Shown piece by piece: positions 44,544 to 57,564 of a DNA stretch of 64,000 nt (the stretch's first letter is position 1; each line of letters starts with the position of its first letter). The stretch is from contig CM038464.1 in the NCBI GenBank assembly GCA_021464415.1, positions 58,889,328 through 58,953,327 on the forward strand, given 5' to 3'. The position numbers were made by a program, and so were the translations under genes. The notes beneath the pieces were generated by a model. It saw only the letters and a program-made list of their open reading frames with translations, had not been told where the DNA came from and searched no databases. The DNA is from Lonicera japonica (lineage: Eukaryota > Streptophyta > Magnoliopsida > Dipsacales > Caprifoliaceae).

Positions 44544-47500
44544 CTAGGTAGCAACCCGTGCGATGCACGGGTATCTAACAAACATTATTTTTGACGATAT
44601 GCAAACAATACAAAATTAATTATTTTTTAATTCAGTACACAAAAATAATCGTAGTACTTTACAAATCAATTGCCTATCAATGAGAAGACATGTTAAACAG
44701 GCATATTAAACACTTAAAAGAACACAATTTTATGTGGTTATTAGTACCTTGTAACTATATCATGACAAACATAAATATGACTCATCTACTTATTTACATG
44801 TCTATAGGCACATGATGGCTAGATTCTACAGTACATTACTACTGCATCATTCAATACTTTCATGTTCTTCATGTTTTGAAACTTATTAGTTAGCTACCAT
44901 TGCTATGATGATGTTTCTAACACCAACTATATGATCTCTACCTCATGCATGGCTCATCATCTGCAATATTATGTAGGCACACTTTGCATAGTTAGTAGAT
45001 AACTTTTTATTTGTGGTCATTATGCATCTGTTGTTAATTAATTATATTAACTTTGAGATTGAAACCTCTTCATCAGTACGTACATCTATAGCAACCACAC
45101 ACAGGGGCAAAGACGTAATTTTTTTTCTAATTGGGGCACTTAAATAAATGAGTACATTGACAAATGGAGGGTATAAGAATGAGATAAAAAAAAAAACTCT
45201 TGATAAAAACTACAAAGTGAGAATAAAGCATGTAGGTGAAAAGTCAAAATAGTAAAAAAAATTGGATTGTCGTTTACCCAAGTCAGCAATTCAAGAAAAT
45301 TAGTATGGCACTTTCTTTAGCCACTTTGGTCATAAAACATAGCACAAAGAGCAAAAAAAAAATATACTGGTTAATTGTATCCACCCCCACCTCCACACCA
45401 CGCATAAGTACATTGCAAAACATAAATTAACAAACCCATTCTAATGGACCAAATTTATTTTTACAATTTCTACATTTTATCAGAATATATACTAACAAAA
45501 AATCTGCAAGTTGAAATAGAAATTAATATATCAACAAAGTAAAAGGTGTAACTATATAAGTTTATATCCAAACTAAGGCTAAATGAATTAAAAGTTTAGC
45601 ACACCTGCCCGCAAAATTATCTTTACATGCTTAGATGCTTAGTTCACACAAACAGAATAGCATTCATAGCATATTACAAAAATTGTTTGAGCTAATGCCT
45701 TGCTTAAACTATATAAGAAATGCAAGAGCATTTATTTTTCAACTTACGAAGTATGAATAGTAAATAGGACAATATTGCCATCCATTGGATTTCTTGTAAG
45801 TGAGAAATCTCCAAGTACAAAAGGTTTTAAGATGGCCAATTAAACTTGGTATCATCTTAGGTCTTTTGTTTCCTTGCATCTACATACAAATCTTCTGCTC
45901 TTTTTGTCACTTTCAAGCATTCAAAAGGAATTTGAAAAGCTGTTAAAAATTCTAAAAAAGTCAATTTAAATAGTTATAAAGATATACATACAAACTTAAA
46001 AATAGTCAAGTAAAATTTACTGAAAAAAACAACATGCATATTGTTTTCAATGTTTTATTGTACCATTTTATACCCCAGATCAACCATTCTCCTTCAAAAA
46101 GTTCCCAAAACTAATTAAATTAGACTATACTTTGGGTCCCACTTTTCCGTGGAATAAATAAAAGCTAAATAAGTTAAAAAAAGTAAATAACTTTAATTAC
46201 AACATTTTCCACACAGATGGAAATTATGTCATCCGAACCAAAATAGCCCATAATGTACACAGTAACGTGATCAACTAAACTAATTAACTAATTGGCAAGA
46301 GAATGACCTGGCTACTCTCGAACTTTGATTTTTCTTTAGCTTAGTCTCACAAATGCGGTATAAGCTGCAATTTAACAATCTAAAGATAATTTGAAGGCGC
46401 TTGTCATCAAATATCGCTCCCTTACTCTAATTGATATCTCATTTAATTTTAATATGGAAACATTAATTTCAACATGGTGAAATAGCTCCTATTATAACAC
46501 AAACACAAATTTCAAATTTTTATCTTTGATATATTTTCTTTGATGCTCATTCTATGAAGTACTTAAATTGAATATAATATTTAATTAGATAGCCATGACC
46601 CATAAGGCTAGGCATATAAATATTAGAGTATTTCTAGCAGAAGCACCTATTGACTAGACCTCGTTGGAATTTTATTCAAACACCTTTCATGCATTATGTA
46701 ATAGAATTGAGGGATCGAAATTTTTTACCGTGTACTTTGAATTGTCGGGCCAAAATCCATGCAGAGTTGCAATAGTAGAATAGAGTAAATTAAGCAAGGG
46801 TACAACCACAATTGTAAAAAATAAGTTAAATTAGAGGCCAGGAAACCATAAGGAGAACAAAAAAGAAAAAAGAGGAGAAACAAATAAACAATACCTTTGC
46901 CAAAAACAAAGCAAGAAGTAAATTGTAGTACATTTTGTTTGTTCTGTAGCTACCAAAGACAATAATGAAAATCAGCGACCTAGAAAACTTAAGAAAGACA
47001 TAAAAGAGGGGACTCAAGAAAAAATTCTCTAGTACCTTATGTTTGTTCTGTAAATCCCAATACACTAATAGAAATCATAGGTCAAAAAACCATAAGCACA
47101 ACACAAAGGAAAAAGGGGAGAATGAATACCTAGAGGGAATTGATCACAATAAAACCAGAAAAAATCTCTAATGTGTTCCTTTTATTCTGAAGCGCCTAAT
47201 TGCAATAATGAATGCGCCATATTGATGACTACATGAGGGAAGGCCAAACGTTTGTGGCATGGAAGAACAGAGGTCTACCCAATGGAGGAACTGATAAGTG
47301 AAGCCTAACGTAAAAGAAAAGAAGAACAATATTACAAAGTAATAAATAGGTGAGAGACAGAGTAAAAATTTCCTTCAAAGAACCCAAATCTTTAGTTAAA
47401 ATGCTTTGGTTTTGAACCGTTTTTATAGATGATTACAATGCATTAAATATAGAAGAGGAACAAATGAATTTGTGAAAGAATTAATTGAAATTTAATTGGA

Positions 47501-47661
47501 AAAGAGGAGGAATAAATGGATGCTTGGGAGAGAGAAACCGAAAGGATGCTTGGAGAAGAGAGAGTGAATGAAGATGGATACCATGAATAGAGAAGTGAAT
47601 TATTACGGCATTTAAGAGGAGAGAAGGTATTACTTCCTCAGTTTTACTATTATGTTATAGA
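44544..47661 (-). mobile_element. non-autonomous Helitron, 3118 bp
   Basis: Read on the minus strand it starts TCTATAACATAATAGTAAAA and ends with hairpin CCCGTGC-ATC-GCACGGG, seven bases, then CTAG. These are the hallmark 5' TC and 3' hairpin plus CTRR ends of Helitrons. Host bases are A before TC and T after CTAG, and no duplication is present. Copy A shows the intact target: removing 44544-47661 restores TTATTTGGATTTATG exactly as at 7015-7029. No Rep or helicase frame is found inside, so it is non-autonomous. Near its 5' end (46930-47190) it has about three degenerate repeats around 'tttgttctgta'. I recognise no captured gene. Confidence 0.95.
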
Positions 47662-48173
47662 TTTGGATTTATGTGGTTGCTATCTTATAATCTTATTGAG
47701 TTATATAGGTTAAATAAAAGAAATTCATTATTTGAGTTTAAAGTTCGCCATAAAAGTTAGTCATTATTTTAACAAGTTTTGCAATGTTACATTTTATTTT
47801 TTGATTTATAACTTGTAAAATATATCATCTTAATTAATAAATCAAAGAGATAAATATATTTTTAAGATTGAGCTAATTTTTAAAATAAGGACAACATATT
47901 TATAGTTATTTAATAAAATATATTTGAATATTATCTAAATTTAAAAAATTCGATAAATTAAATATAAAAATAGTTGAGCGTGGTGAGATTACAGTTATTG
48001 TGAGGAGGGGAGGTACAGAGGTTAAGATCCCTTGGTTAGTAGTGACTACTAAATTTAGAGCTTTTTTTGACTTGGGTTTTTCATTGCAAAAAATTTTAAA
48101 AGACGCGGTCTTAACACGTAAAAATTAAAGGATGTAGTCTCTCGATATTTTTTAGTGTTCCAAGTGTCATCGT

Positions 48174-51100
48174 AAAAAATTTAAAATATGCAGTCTTAAC
48201 ACATAAAAATTAAAGGATACAGACTCTCGATATCTTCCAGTGTCCCAAGTGTTTGTGAAAATTCTATAAGTTAACATACTTTCATAGGATCCGGGTACGT
48301 AAGTTGACATACTTTCATAGTTTATTTACGATCTTTTGAATTTTGCGATCCCTTTTTTACACATATTTGCAACATCTCTTATATTATCCGTTGGTATCTA
48401 TGAGAATACATAAATTATATGTGGTAATATCTGAAATTTATTTAACAGTATCTATGTTAATAAACTTTAGAATAAAATCTTAGTATCTAGTATGTGTTAC
48501 AATACTAACTACCAATAAACTTGTGCAAATTAGCTATGAATGACAATACTTACAAAGCACAATAATATTATTTATGAATTTCAGTAGCATTCTTTAGTTT
48601 TTATATTAACTATTATAAGTTACAATAAGTTATAATAACAATATTTAAGTTACAACTTGTGTGGACCGCAAACTTTAAAACGCAAGTCATTCAACTATAA
48701 ACAAATAGAGAAAGAAATATCCACAAATTCGGGTGTGTAACTCTAATTTAATCTCTTTTTTTTTTTTTTTAAATATTCAAATGTTCAAATATCTTTTTTT
48801 TTTTTTAGATAAAATGGTGCACAGTGGCTTGCTATAAATCAACAAGTATTAAGCCCATACTTAACAAAATAGATTTACCACTATATTAAAGTAATGAGCC
48901 CATACTCTACAAAATTTATTTACCACTATATTAAAGTAAGCTATTAAAGACAAATTTCATGCGCCCAACTAAGGACAAATTTCATGTGCCCAACAAAAAT
49001 AACTATTATCATCATTTTGTAAAACCATTCTTCAATGCACTCATATAGTCTTGATTTTTCCTAGGGATATTTTTTGTTTTGGCCGGGATAAAAATTAAGA
49101 GATTTAAATGTAAACTGAATTTGAATGTTTGGCTTCGGTTTCCAATTCTTACAAGCCCAGACCCGAAACAAACTTTTTAGTTCGATTTCGGTTTTCATGT
49201 ATTTTCTTAAAAAATATATATATAATGCAACATTTATTTTGCTCAGAAAAATATTAATTTTATTCTTGCTCCTACTTATTTTGAACACAAAAAATATTAA
49301 CTCTTACATTTATAATATGGTTCCAATATTTAGGATAGTTCAAAGAGTCGGGTTCTCACTAGAGTTTGTAAATAAAATATTAGATAGTGAACCAATATTA
49401 CTTTCAAGTCATATATGCAATGATTCGGTTCGGTTTTGCACTAGCACAATCCGAACCAAATATATTCAATTTTGTTTTGGTTTCAATTTTTTTTCTTTTC
49501 GGTTTTTAGCGAATCAGTTTAGCTTAATACTGTTCGGTCCTTCAATTTTCGAGTTCGCCATAACACCCCTAATTCTAGCCCTATTTATCAAAATCTTTCG
49601 ACTCACTCAAGAGGCATATTTGTACTATTTCTTTGAAACTTAAAATTAATTAACTACATAGGGTAAACATGTTTACTAAACATAAACACTAAGAAAAGTA
49701 TTTTTAGCTCCAAAATTTAGATAAATAATCATCTGGTTAATAATGAGTTAAAAATATTGATTCTCCATACCTAAAGATTTGAAGAGCGCATATAAATTAT
49801 TGTTGCTCCCTTTAATTGTGATTTTGGAACTAGAATGTTAATATTGTGAGTGTTGAATCACTGTACTTGGCCTTGTAATTTTGTTTTCTTAATTAATTTT
49901 TGGTTTAAATGGAGAATATTTATGTGTATATATTTGTGGGGTGAGTTGAAAGTTTTTAAGAGGTGTGATTAGAAGTCTAATTATATTTTGTAACCGTTTG
50001 TGAAAATTTTAGCATCACCAAATGACCGGAGTCTTGAAGAGAAATAAGAATATCTCCAAAAGTCTCTTTAAAAACTAAAGTGCACAAAATTAGATGAGAA
50101 CTTAGTAAAATGGACTCCAACATGAGTAATAAAATTGACTATTCAATTTAAAGGGCGTTTATCACTCGCTTTAAATTTATTGTGTGTGATATCACATTAA
50201 AGTGAAATATAAATTTTAGTTTTGAGCTAAAAGCAAAAGAGATTAAAGTTTCTTTGAATCATCTCAAGACACATTATAAAAATTGCTCATTAAAATACCA
50301 TATAAATTAATGAAGTACAACTTTTAAAAAGCTTATTGAAATTGCTCCAACCCTCTTGCCAAAATGCAAGTAATTTTTAATGAAAATGATATTCTTACCG
50401 TTTTTATTTATCAATTATCATATCAAAAATATTAATAAATTTTGCATTTTTGAATAACTAATAAATGAAGTAATTAAGTAAATATAGTTTTGCTATATTT
50501 TCAATTTCAACCTAGCTTTGGATTCTCTTTTACTTACAGGTGTTACAAGTAGAGTGTGAGAGAGAGAGAGAGAGAGAGAGGTGGGGCCTATTGCAACAGT
50601 GACTATTAGTACACTAGACAAGAAAAAGTACAATCTTATTAAATGAATTTACTCTCACGAGCCAACCTTTCATCTGTCCTTTCTCCTTTTGTAAAAATAG
50701 AGTTTTTTTTTTTAAACTAAGCAGCTTTTTTAAGGTATTAACTAAATTAAGTCACTTTTTAATATATTTTTTAAAATAGTTATTTTGAATAATTGTTTTA
50801 ATGAAAAAATAGTTATTTGAATTACTGTTTTAATAAAAAAACAGTGATTCGAATCACTATTTTTCGATTAAAACAGTGATTCTACTTAAAATAGTTATTC
50901 AAAATTACTATTTTAAAAAATGTGATTGTTTAACAAATATGTTAAAAAATTACTTAATTGGGTTAATAACTTTAAAAAGTGGTTTATTCAGGCAAAAAAC
51001 TCTTAAAAAATAATTAATTGATTTAGCACTTTGATGTTTTCTTTCTTTTTCTTGTTTGTAACATTGTTTGTGTGTGGTTATACAAAAATTAAAAGTAGCA

Positions 51101-51509
51101 AACTAACGCTTAAGGTTTTTTCAAAAAACAGAAGGGGAACTTTTTAATAAATTGTACTAATTTTTTGTCCAAATTTTTAGGGCATGTTTGATAACGTTTT
51201 TTACAAATTTGTTGACTAAAAGGGAGAAGTTAAGGGCTATTTGATAACAAAATAAAAAATAATATAAAAATTAATTGATTTTTGAAAGAAGTTAGAAAAT
51301 ATATTATGGAATCTAACATGCTCTCGTACTTATTTTTTATGAGTAGATGTTCTACATTATCTTTTATGTTTTGTGGACAAATTTTCTTTACCACTGTTAA
51401 AAAAGTAAGAGAATATCTCACAATCCCTCAATTTATTTTTCAATTTTTCATAAAATTATATTGTTTTTCCTACCACTTCTCATCTTGATATCAAACGCAA
51501 TTTGCGTTT
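48174..51509. other. gene-free AT-rich stretch with MITE-like repeats
   Basis: No gene seen. A possible degraded hAT MITE lies at about 49063-49572: it ends CCATAACACCCCTA, with 'ttcggtttt'-type motifs, and a weak left end TAGGGATATT. The 172-residue frame at 49125-49643 falls over this repeat and is not called. (GA)n at about 50558-50580. An inverted A/T-rich segment (50760-50950) contains several 'cagtgattcgaatcact'-like palindromic phrases. Confidence 0.6.
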
Positions 51510-51890
51510 AAAGTGGCATTTGATAAAAAAACTGAAATTGAAAACTGAAACTTAAAAAATTGTTTGTTTAGTTCTAAAAACAGTATCTAAAAAAATGTTA
51601 TTTGTTTGAATATAACACATTTGAATTAGTATGACAATTTTGTCCTAAAGAGTTAAAAGTAAAATTAAAGTGTTGCTGGACAGTATGATAATTTATTTAA
51701 ATGTAAGAGAGTAAAATAGATATTTTGCACTCTTTAAAATTAAGTTTTTAGTTTTAAGTGGGGAATTTACCATTTATATCTTTAGGTGAAAATTTTCGGT
51801 TTTAAATGGAGAACTTAATTTTTATTTTTTTATTTATTTTTTAACAAACAACTTTCAAACTAGTTAGATCTAAAAACTTTAAAGTCTAAA
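51510..51890. mobile_element. degenerate Tourist-like MITE related to those at 42009 and 42392
   Basis: Shares AGTGGCATTTGATAAAAAAA, then 'aattgtttgtttagttcta' and 'gaatataacacat' in the same order as the elements inside the long-TIR transposon, and 'tttaagtgg' near the right side. Terminal repeats and the TTA duplication are eroded. Confidence 0.6.
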
Positions 51891-52096
51891 GTTAACAAAT
51901 GTATAGAACATATCATTGTATTCTCAGATCGTGTCTTCAAATTGTGTGTGTGCCAATACCAATAGCTATTACAAAAAAAAAAAAAAAACTCTAAATTTGT
52001 GAGAACATCAACAACCCGCATAAAACTTCACTAATTCTACCCTAAAAAACTAAACAAAAAAAGGAACAAGGAACAAATGCCAAGTCTAAAAAATTA

Positions 52097-53199
52097 CTAA
52101 AAACAAAGAAGAACAACAGAGGAAGATACCATAAACAAATAAATCAAGATCAAAAACCCAAAATGCACCGCCCAATTCCTCTTAAACTTACCGAAATAAT
52201 TCTCCGGCGGCTCCTGGTAATGTATTTCAACAAACTCATCCCCCAAAACCTCCGCTTCGCCACTACCCATCCTCAACCTGATCCAGTGGCGTAGTCAAAA
52301 AAATTGGTCAGATCAATAATGTACCACCAATTTCACGCCAACTATATAATGACTAAATTATCGATTGGAAAAAATGATGAAGGTACATTGCCACTTAACC
52401 AAAAAAGCACAATACAATAACAAGTCAAATGCTTATAATTAAGTCGCTAAAAGTGCATTTAGGACAAAGTTTTAAAAAAAATTCATGCATCTTTTGAGTT
52501 TCTCATATATATATATATATATATATTTAACTTTAATGGCATCGAATATATAGACCAGCTCAAATGTATTCAAAAAGAGTGGTAATATTATCAAAAATAA
52601 TTATACTTATCGTTAAAGTAATGTACAACTTTATATAAATATATGGTACAACTCAAAAGCAAATATCACGCTCCGACAAATAGATAATCGTGAGATTGAC
52701 ATTATTGCCAAAGCAATTATCTGAGTAATATATAACATTAGATAGATGGTACGTTGCAACTTCTCGAAACAGTAATACGCTCCGACAAAGAGAACAGTGG
52801 CAACGCCGCTGACCTGATCTGGCGGAGCCGCTCAGTGGCCAATCCAAGCGTAAGCTTATGGCACCTTCTCTGATACTTAAACCCATTGATGCACCTAAGT
52901 GTCTGAGCAACTGCGACGTAGAATATGAGGTGCCCTAACGAGAGTAAGCCGATGGGGACCCAGCAGTGGCGGCACTGGAGACGAGTGGACTGAACCTCGG
53001 CAGCGAAAACTACGGCGAGGAAGAGGAAGAAGTACTGGAAGAGTTGGTATAAATGCTTCTTTTGTTGGTCCACTGATTTCTTTTTCTCAAGTGTTTTTTC
53101 GAAGTGGAGTTGGATTATTGTGTTTAGGGCTTGAAGTGCGGTTTCTTTTGTGATTGTGGAGGATGTGTTTTGGTGGTGGGTTGAATTGTAGTCTGCCAT
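52097..53199 (-). CDS. small plant membrane protein of unknown function, two exons
   Basis: Exons are 53199-52814 and 52277-52097 on the minus strand, with a 536-base intron (GT at 52813, AG at 52278-52279). The 567 nt give 188 residues. The start MADYNSTHHQNTSS is preferred over a methionine 30 codons upstream, because the upstream part is Pro/Ser-rich leader-like sequence. Hydrophobic helices: FFLFLAVVFAAE (about residue 60-75), WVPIGLLSLGHLIFYVAVAQ (about 83-105) and HFGFLILIYLFMVSSSVVLLCF at the C-terminus. Between them are CRHCW, GFKYQRRCHKLTLGLATERL and a cytosolic-looking YQEPPENYFGKFKRNW. From memory this is the pattern of a conserved land-plant 'transmembrane protein' family without known function. 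No stop or shift; it looks intact. A short pyrimidine-rich leader lies at 53255-53290. Confidence 0.88.
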
Positions 53200-53299
53200 T
53201 GCAATGAGAATTGGGGATCTTTTTCTTTTGTTGATTTTGTAGAGAGATCGGAAATGGCTGTAAGAGAGAAGGGGTGGGGGTGGGTTCAAATATCTAGAT

Positions 53300-56200
53300 T
53301 TATTGTATATATTAATTAATTTTGTATTAACGGTCGAAAAGTGTGAGCCAGTCTGTGATAAATGAGCAACTTCAACACTATGAGGGGGGACAAAATCTAT
53401 CTCCTGGGTCCTCGTAACTTTTGGGAATTTTTCACTTTTTAGTTTGGGCTGAAAAAAGTAGGGTAATAAGAAAAGTAAATTTTTTATTTTTGTATTTTTA
53501 GTGAAAGTTTGTGTTTAAGAAAAGGGGATGTGATTAGAAAATTTGAATCACAGCAGCCTTACAAGTAATAATATACTCAAAAATAGTTGGACAGTCCTAA
53601 TTATTAAATTAAAAGTATTTTTGAATTGTAATCTTGCATCACCATGTGTATTATAATTTTGAAAACGAAAACTACTATAACACGTGGTGGTGAAGTTATA
53701 ATTTTAAAATGCTTTTATCATCGCACAATAAAAATACTTTTGAATTGTAATCTTGTTATCACCATGTGTACTACAATTTTGAAAACCAAATTACCATATT
53801 AAATGTGGAAGTAAAATTATAATTTTAAAATGTTTTTATCATCATGCAATAAAGTATGATGACTTTTTATTTAGCGCGGTGGAGATAGGGGGATGGGTGG
53901 TCAATGCCAAGACACAAAACAACTAAAGTAAGATGGGTTTTATTGTAGTTTAAGGAAAATTATAGGGTCATTTCATGATTGAGTTTATAATAAAGTTTGT
54001 ATTCAATTTTATGTTTTCTTGGACTATGACCCCCCATTTTGGATGGCACTATTAGACAAAGATTAGTTAACTTAGTCAAATGTCAAAAATACCCCTCCTT
54101 GAAAATAATTAACATTTTTTAGTTGAAACAAAAATGGAAATGTAATATTTGTTTGAAATATTAATTATTTAAAAATTTTACAAAGATAAAATTTTGTAAT
54201 ATTTATTAAAGAAAAATATATATTTTATAATTTTTTAGCATTTTAATGGGTGTTGTTAGGTAGATTCTTTACTGGAAATCATAATGCGAAAGAATGCACT
54301 GCCTCATTGTAGTTGGAATGTTTAAGAATGGTGCCTTTGGACTTGAAAAAAATATATATCTAATTCCAATCTCATGCTACATTAATTCATATATAATTTA
54401 TAGATTATAAGTTTTATATATATAATTTTCAAATTTTAATTAAAGTTCCATACTTTGTCAATTTATATTCAATTTATATCTTATTAGAATATCTCCAATA
54501 CTGATCTCTATTTTGATAGTTATTTAAAAAAACTAATTAATTGTTGCATTTCTATTCTTATATATTTATATCCTAACCAACAAGTCCTAAGTAATTTCTA
54601 CAGAGTATTTTTAACTAAAGTTGATTAACCGTTAACTAATGATTCTAGTTAAATGGGAGTCAAAGTTCAAAAAAACATAAAAGAGAGCATAAAATTTAAT
54701 TGCAAAAATTAAATAGGGGTCAAAATTCAAATGAATCTATTTTTTAATGTTCACCTATTCTTAGGATGCTTTTGGTTTGTAATTTTATAATTATATTAGA
54801 ATTGTAATTTTATAGAATTGCAGTTATTAGAATTATAATTTCATAGAATTATAATACCATTATTTGAATTATTTAAAGTTTTCATTGAAAATTATATTAG
54901 GACTCTAAATTTATTTGTTTAGCTAATTAATAAAATTCATTAATATATATATATATATATATATGTATGGACATGTGTGCTATATACTCATTGTTGGGAG
55001 TGGGGTAAGTGGGGATGGTAGGGGTTGGGGTGGGGTCGGTTGAGATGTGATGTGTGGCCACGAAGGGAAAAGGATGTGCGGGTGGGTAATGCGGTGATGA
55101 TTGATGGTGTTTTTTTAAATTCAATGTGAAAATTGAAAAACTCTACCATCTTTGTAAAATTTAATTTTTTAGAATTGATTTTCTAAAACTACAATCTTTT
55201 GATCTATCAAAACAAAGGAATTTTTAAACTATACCCCAATTCTAATTTAATAGTATAAAATTAAAATTTCCAAACACAGTTTTATGTAATTTAATATTCT
55301 AATTGTCTTTGTCCACTTTAATGCTTAGTTGTTCATTGAGATACTCTTTATTTTCTTAACAAACAAATCATTGATTCGATTCACATGAATGTAGTTATTG
55401 AATTTTTTGTTGTGTCCACCCTTATGGTAGTTGTGTGTGGCACTCTGTATTGTGGTGATTTGAACTGCCAACCGCAAACTAATGAAACCGAATCAGTTGC
55501 CAATCAAATTTGGTACCCGTACCACTTTAGTTGATTTAAATGTACGTATTTATCGATCGACCGACCAAGTATATTTACAAAAATAAAAAAATTAAATTAA
55601 AGTTTATACTTTATAAAGTTATTTTATATTTTTATTACTTAGTTAAACTCTCAAATTAGTCATAGACTTAGTTAAAATCTTATGTACAGTTTATAAATCT
55701 ATTTTATATTTTTATGAAAATGATTAAATAATAGACCCCATAAATTCCTAATATTTACAACTCGTTTTTTGCTACAAGTTTTTGTTATGAGACACATTTT
55801 ACAGCTTCTCCTGTAATTTTTTATATTTATGTTTTGTGTAAATTTTATAAAACTATTAAAAAATTGTCTCTAACAGTCATTTAAACATGAGTTTTGTGCA
55901 AATTGGTTGCGTAAAATACACTCTCACTTTACACTGACACGCCAACTTTCTATTTTTTCATTTTTTACTAAAAAATTAAAATGTAATAACTTTTAATACA
56001 AAATATATATTTTAATAAAAAATATATATTTAAAATATACTCAAAGAGCTATAAATCAAGATATGTTATGAATATAAGATTATGTATAAAAAAATTGAAG
56101 GAAAAATATAAAACAATATTTAACATGCGTTGATATCTTATATATTGGTTATTTCAAAATTTACACAAAAATTTACAAAAGTACTATTGGAACATATTTA

Positions 56201-57236
56201 TTTCAAACTTCAAGTTTTGCGTAAAAAGTTGATTGACGTATAGGATTTACATTTAAATTTTTACACAATTGTTGAAGATACCCCTTACAAAATTGAAACT
56301 TCAACAATTAAAATTGTCTAATTTATTGATCGGTCCTCACATTCAAAATTTTATCACAATTGTAAATAAAGTGCCCCTAAACAAAAAATAAAATAAAAAT
56401 GTCACCAAAAATTATGTTGGAGTGGTATATAATGCAATAACTCACTTTGAGTGCTAATAGTTATACCCAAAATCAATGTACAAATAGATGCATGTTTCCA
56501 CTGATATAATGCCACTCTTAGTAATTCGGATGTAAATGAAAAATTACTCACATAAAACAAATATGACACGACTAAATTAAAATATATTAATGGTGTGTTT
56601 AGGAACCTCTAATTCTCTTTGTAATTAGAATTGGAATCGAAAGAAAAATCAACATATACAATTCCAAGTCTCAAAATTTTATATGCTAATTTTTGTTCCA
56701 TTACAATTTCAAAGTTTGGAATTTGATTCCCCAACATACCCTAAGTGTTCCAATACTTTGAATATTTTGCTTTCTTTGGAGATTGGCTTTGATCAATTTG
56801 GTTGTGTTGACGTATTTTAAAATTATAAGGTGTTCCATATTTGAATAGAAAATTAAGATCAAACTTTTGGATTTTTCGTTATTTTTAACTTGGTGTTTTT
56901 AAGATCAAACTTTCGTTATTATTTTTATGTTTCAGTAATTTTCAGGTTTCTTGGTATTTATTGTTTTTGATATTTTATTTTATGAAAATTGGAGTTGAAT
57001 TATCAAGTTAATAAAATAATGTAATTTTGACTACTAGATGTCAAGAATTAGGTCTTATTTGTAGTGGTAAACATATAACTTGGTATTTATGGTTTTAGCA
57101 TAGTATTAGGTTAATTTATTTGTCTATTTATTAAATATCATTTTTTTTCATTTTAAAGTTAAGATAATTGTGAATGATAATGAATGCAATAAGACATTAA
57201 AACTTGTGTAAGTTTTGTGGCCAGAAATTGTCCTTA
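53300..57236. other. gene-free AT-rich intergenic DNA
   Basis: No coding motif in any frame. Notable only for a (TA)n tract at about 54943-54964, a G/T-rich block at 54990-55090, and two near-identical phrases 'attgtaatcttg(c/tt)atcaccatgtgta' at about 53626 and 53746, a local tandem duplication of about 120 bases. Confidence 0.6.
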
Positions 57237-57560
57237 GGTGGTGTTTGGTTGGTGTTTTAAAATTTTCTATAAAAAAATCAACTTTACTTCATACTTCCCA
57301 AAATTCATTTCACTTTACTTTCTCTCAAAACTTTAAATTCAAAAATCGGAATTAGATAAAAAAAAAATATTTGAAACCTACTCATCGAGATCTATAAAAT
57401 AAGATCAATTGTGACTATTTTTTAAATTTTTTTCATGAGTTTTTTTTTAATTAGTTAAAAAAAACTCCAACAAAAATTAAATTCACTTTTCAACTTACTT
57501 TCATATTTTTCAAAAATTTATCTAAAAAACATGTTTTAAAATCTTAACCAAACAAACACG
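57237..57560. mobile_element. possible Tourist-like MITE
   Basis: Left end GGTGGTGTTTGGTTGGTG preceded by TTA (57234-57236); right end CTTAACCAAACAAACACG. The terminal repeats are about 15 bases with mismatches. The TTA on the right is not exact (TAT), so boundaries are approximate. Length is 324 bases, with no coding content. Confidence 0.55.
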
Positions 57561-57564
57561 TATT

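Larger units (their letters stand above)
38930..48173 (+). repeat. segmental duplication, downstream copy (B)
   Basis: Direct repeat of 4588-7537. The extra length (about 9.2 kb against 2.9 kb) is accounted for by a roughly 0.6-kb tandem duplication in intron 6, a 2.6-kb long-TIR element and a 3.1-kb Helitron. Homology ends near AAGTGTCATCGTAA (48173). After that point copy B has a local re-duplication of the phrase 'taacacataaaaattaaagg'. Confidence 0.93.

Noticed and set aside
44544..44575. Hairpin CCCGTGC...GCACGGG as a transcription terminator or small RNA
   Set aside because: Its position seven bases from a CTAG end, plus the empty site in copy A, identifies it as the Helitron 3' hairpin.
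49125..49643. 172-residue + frame
   Set aside because: Phe/Ile/Leu-rich text over a degraded MITE-like repeat with 'ttcggtttt' motifs; no domain.
54927..55124. 65-residue minus-strand Pro/Thr-rich frame
   Set aside because: It is produced by the G/T-rich block next to a (TA)n tract.
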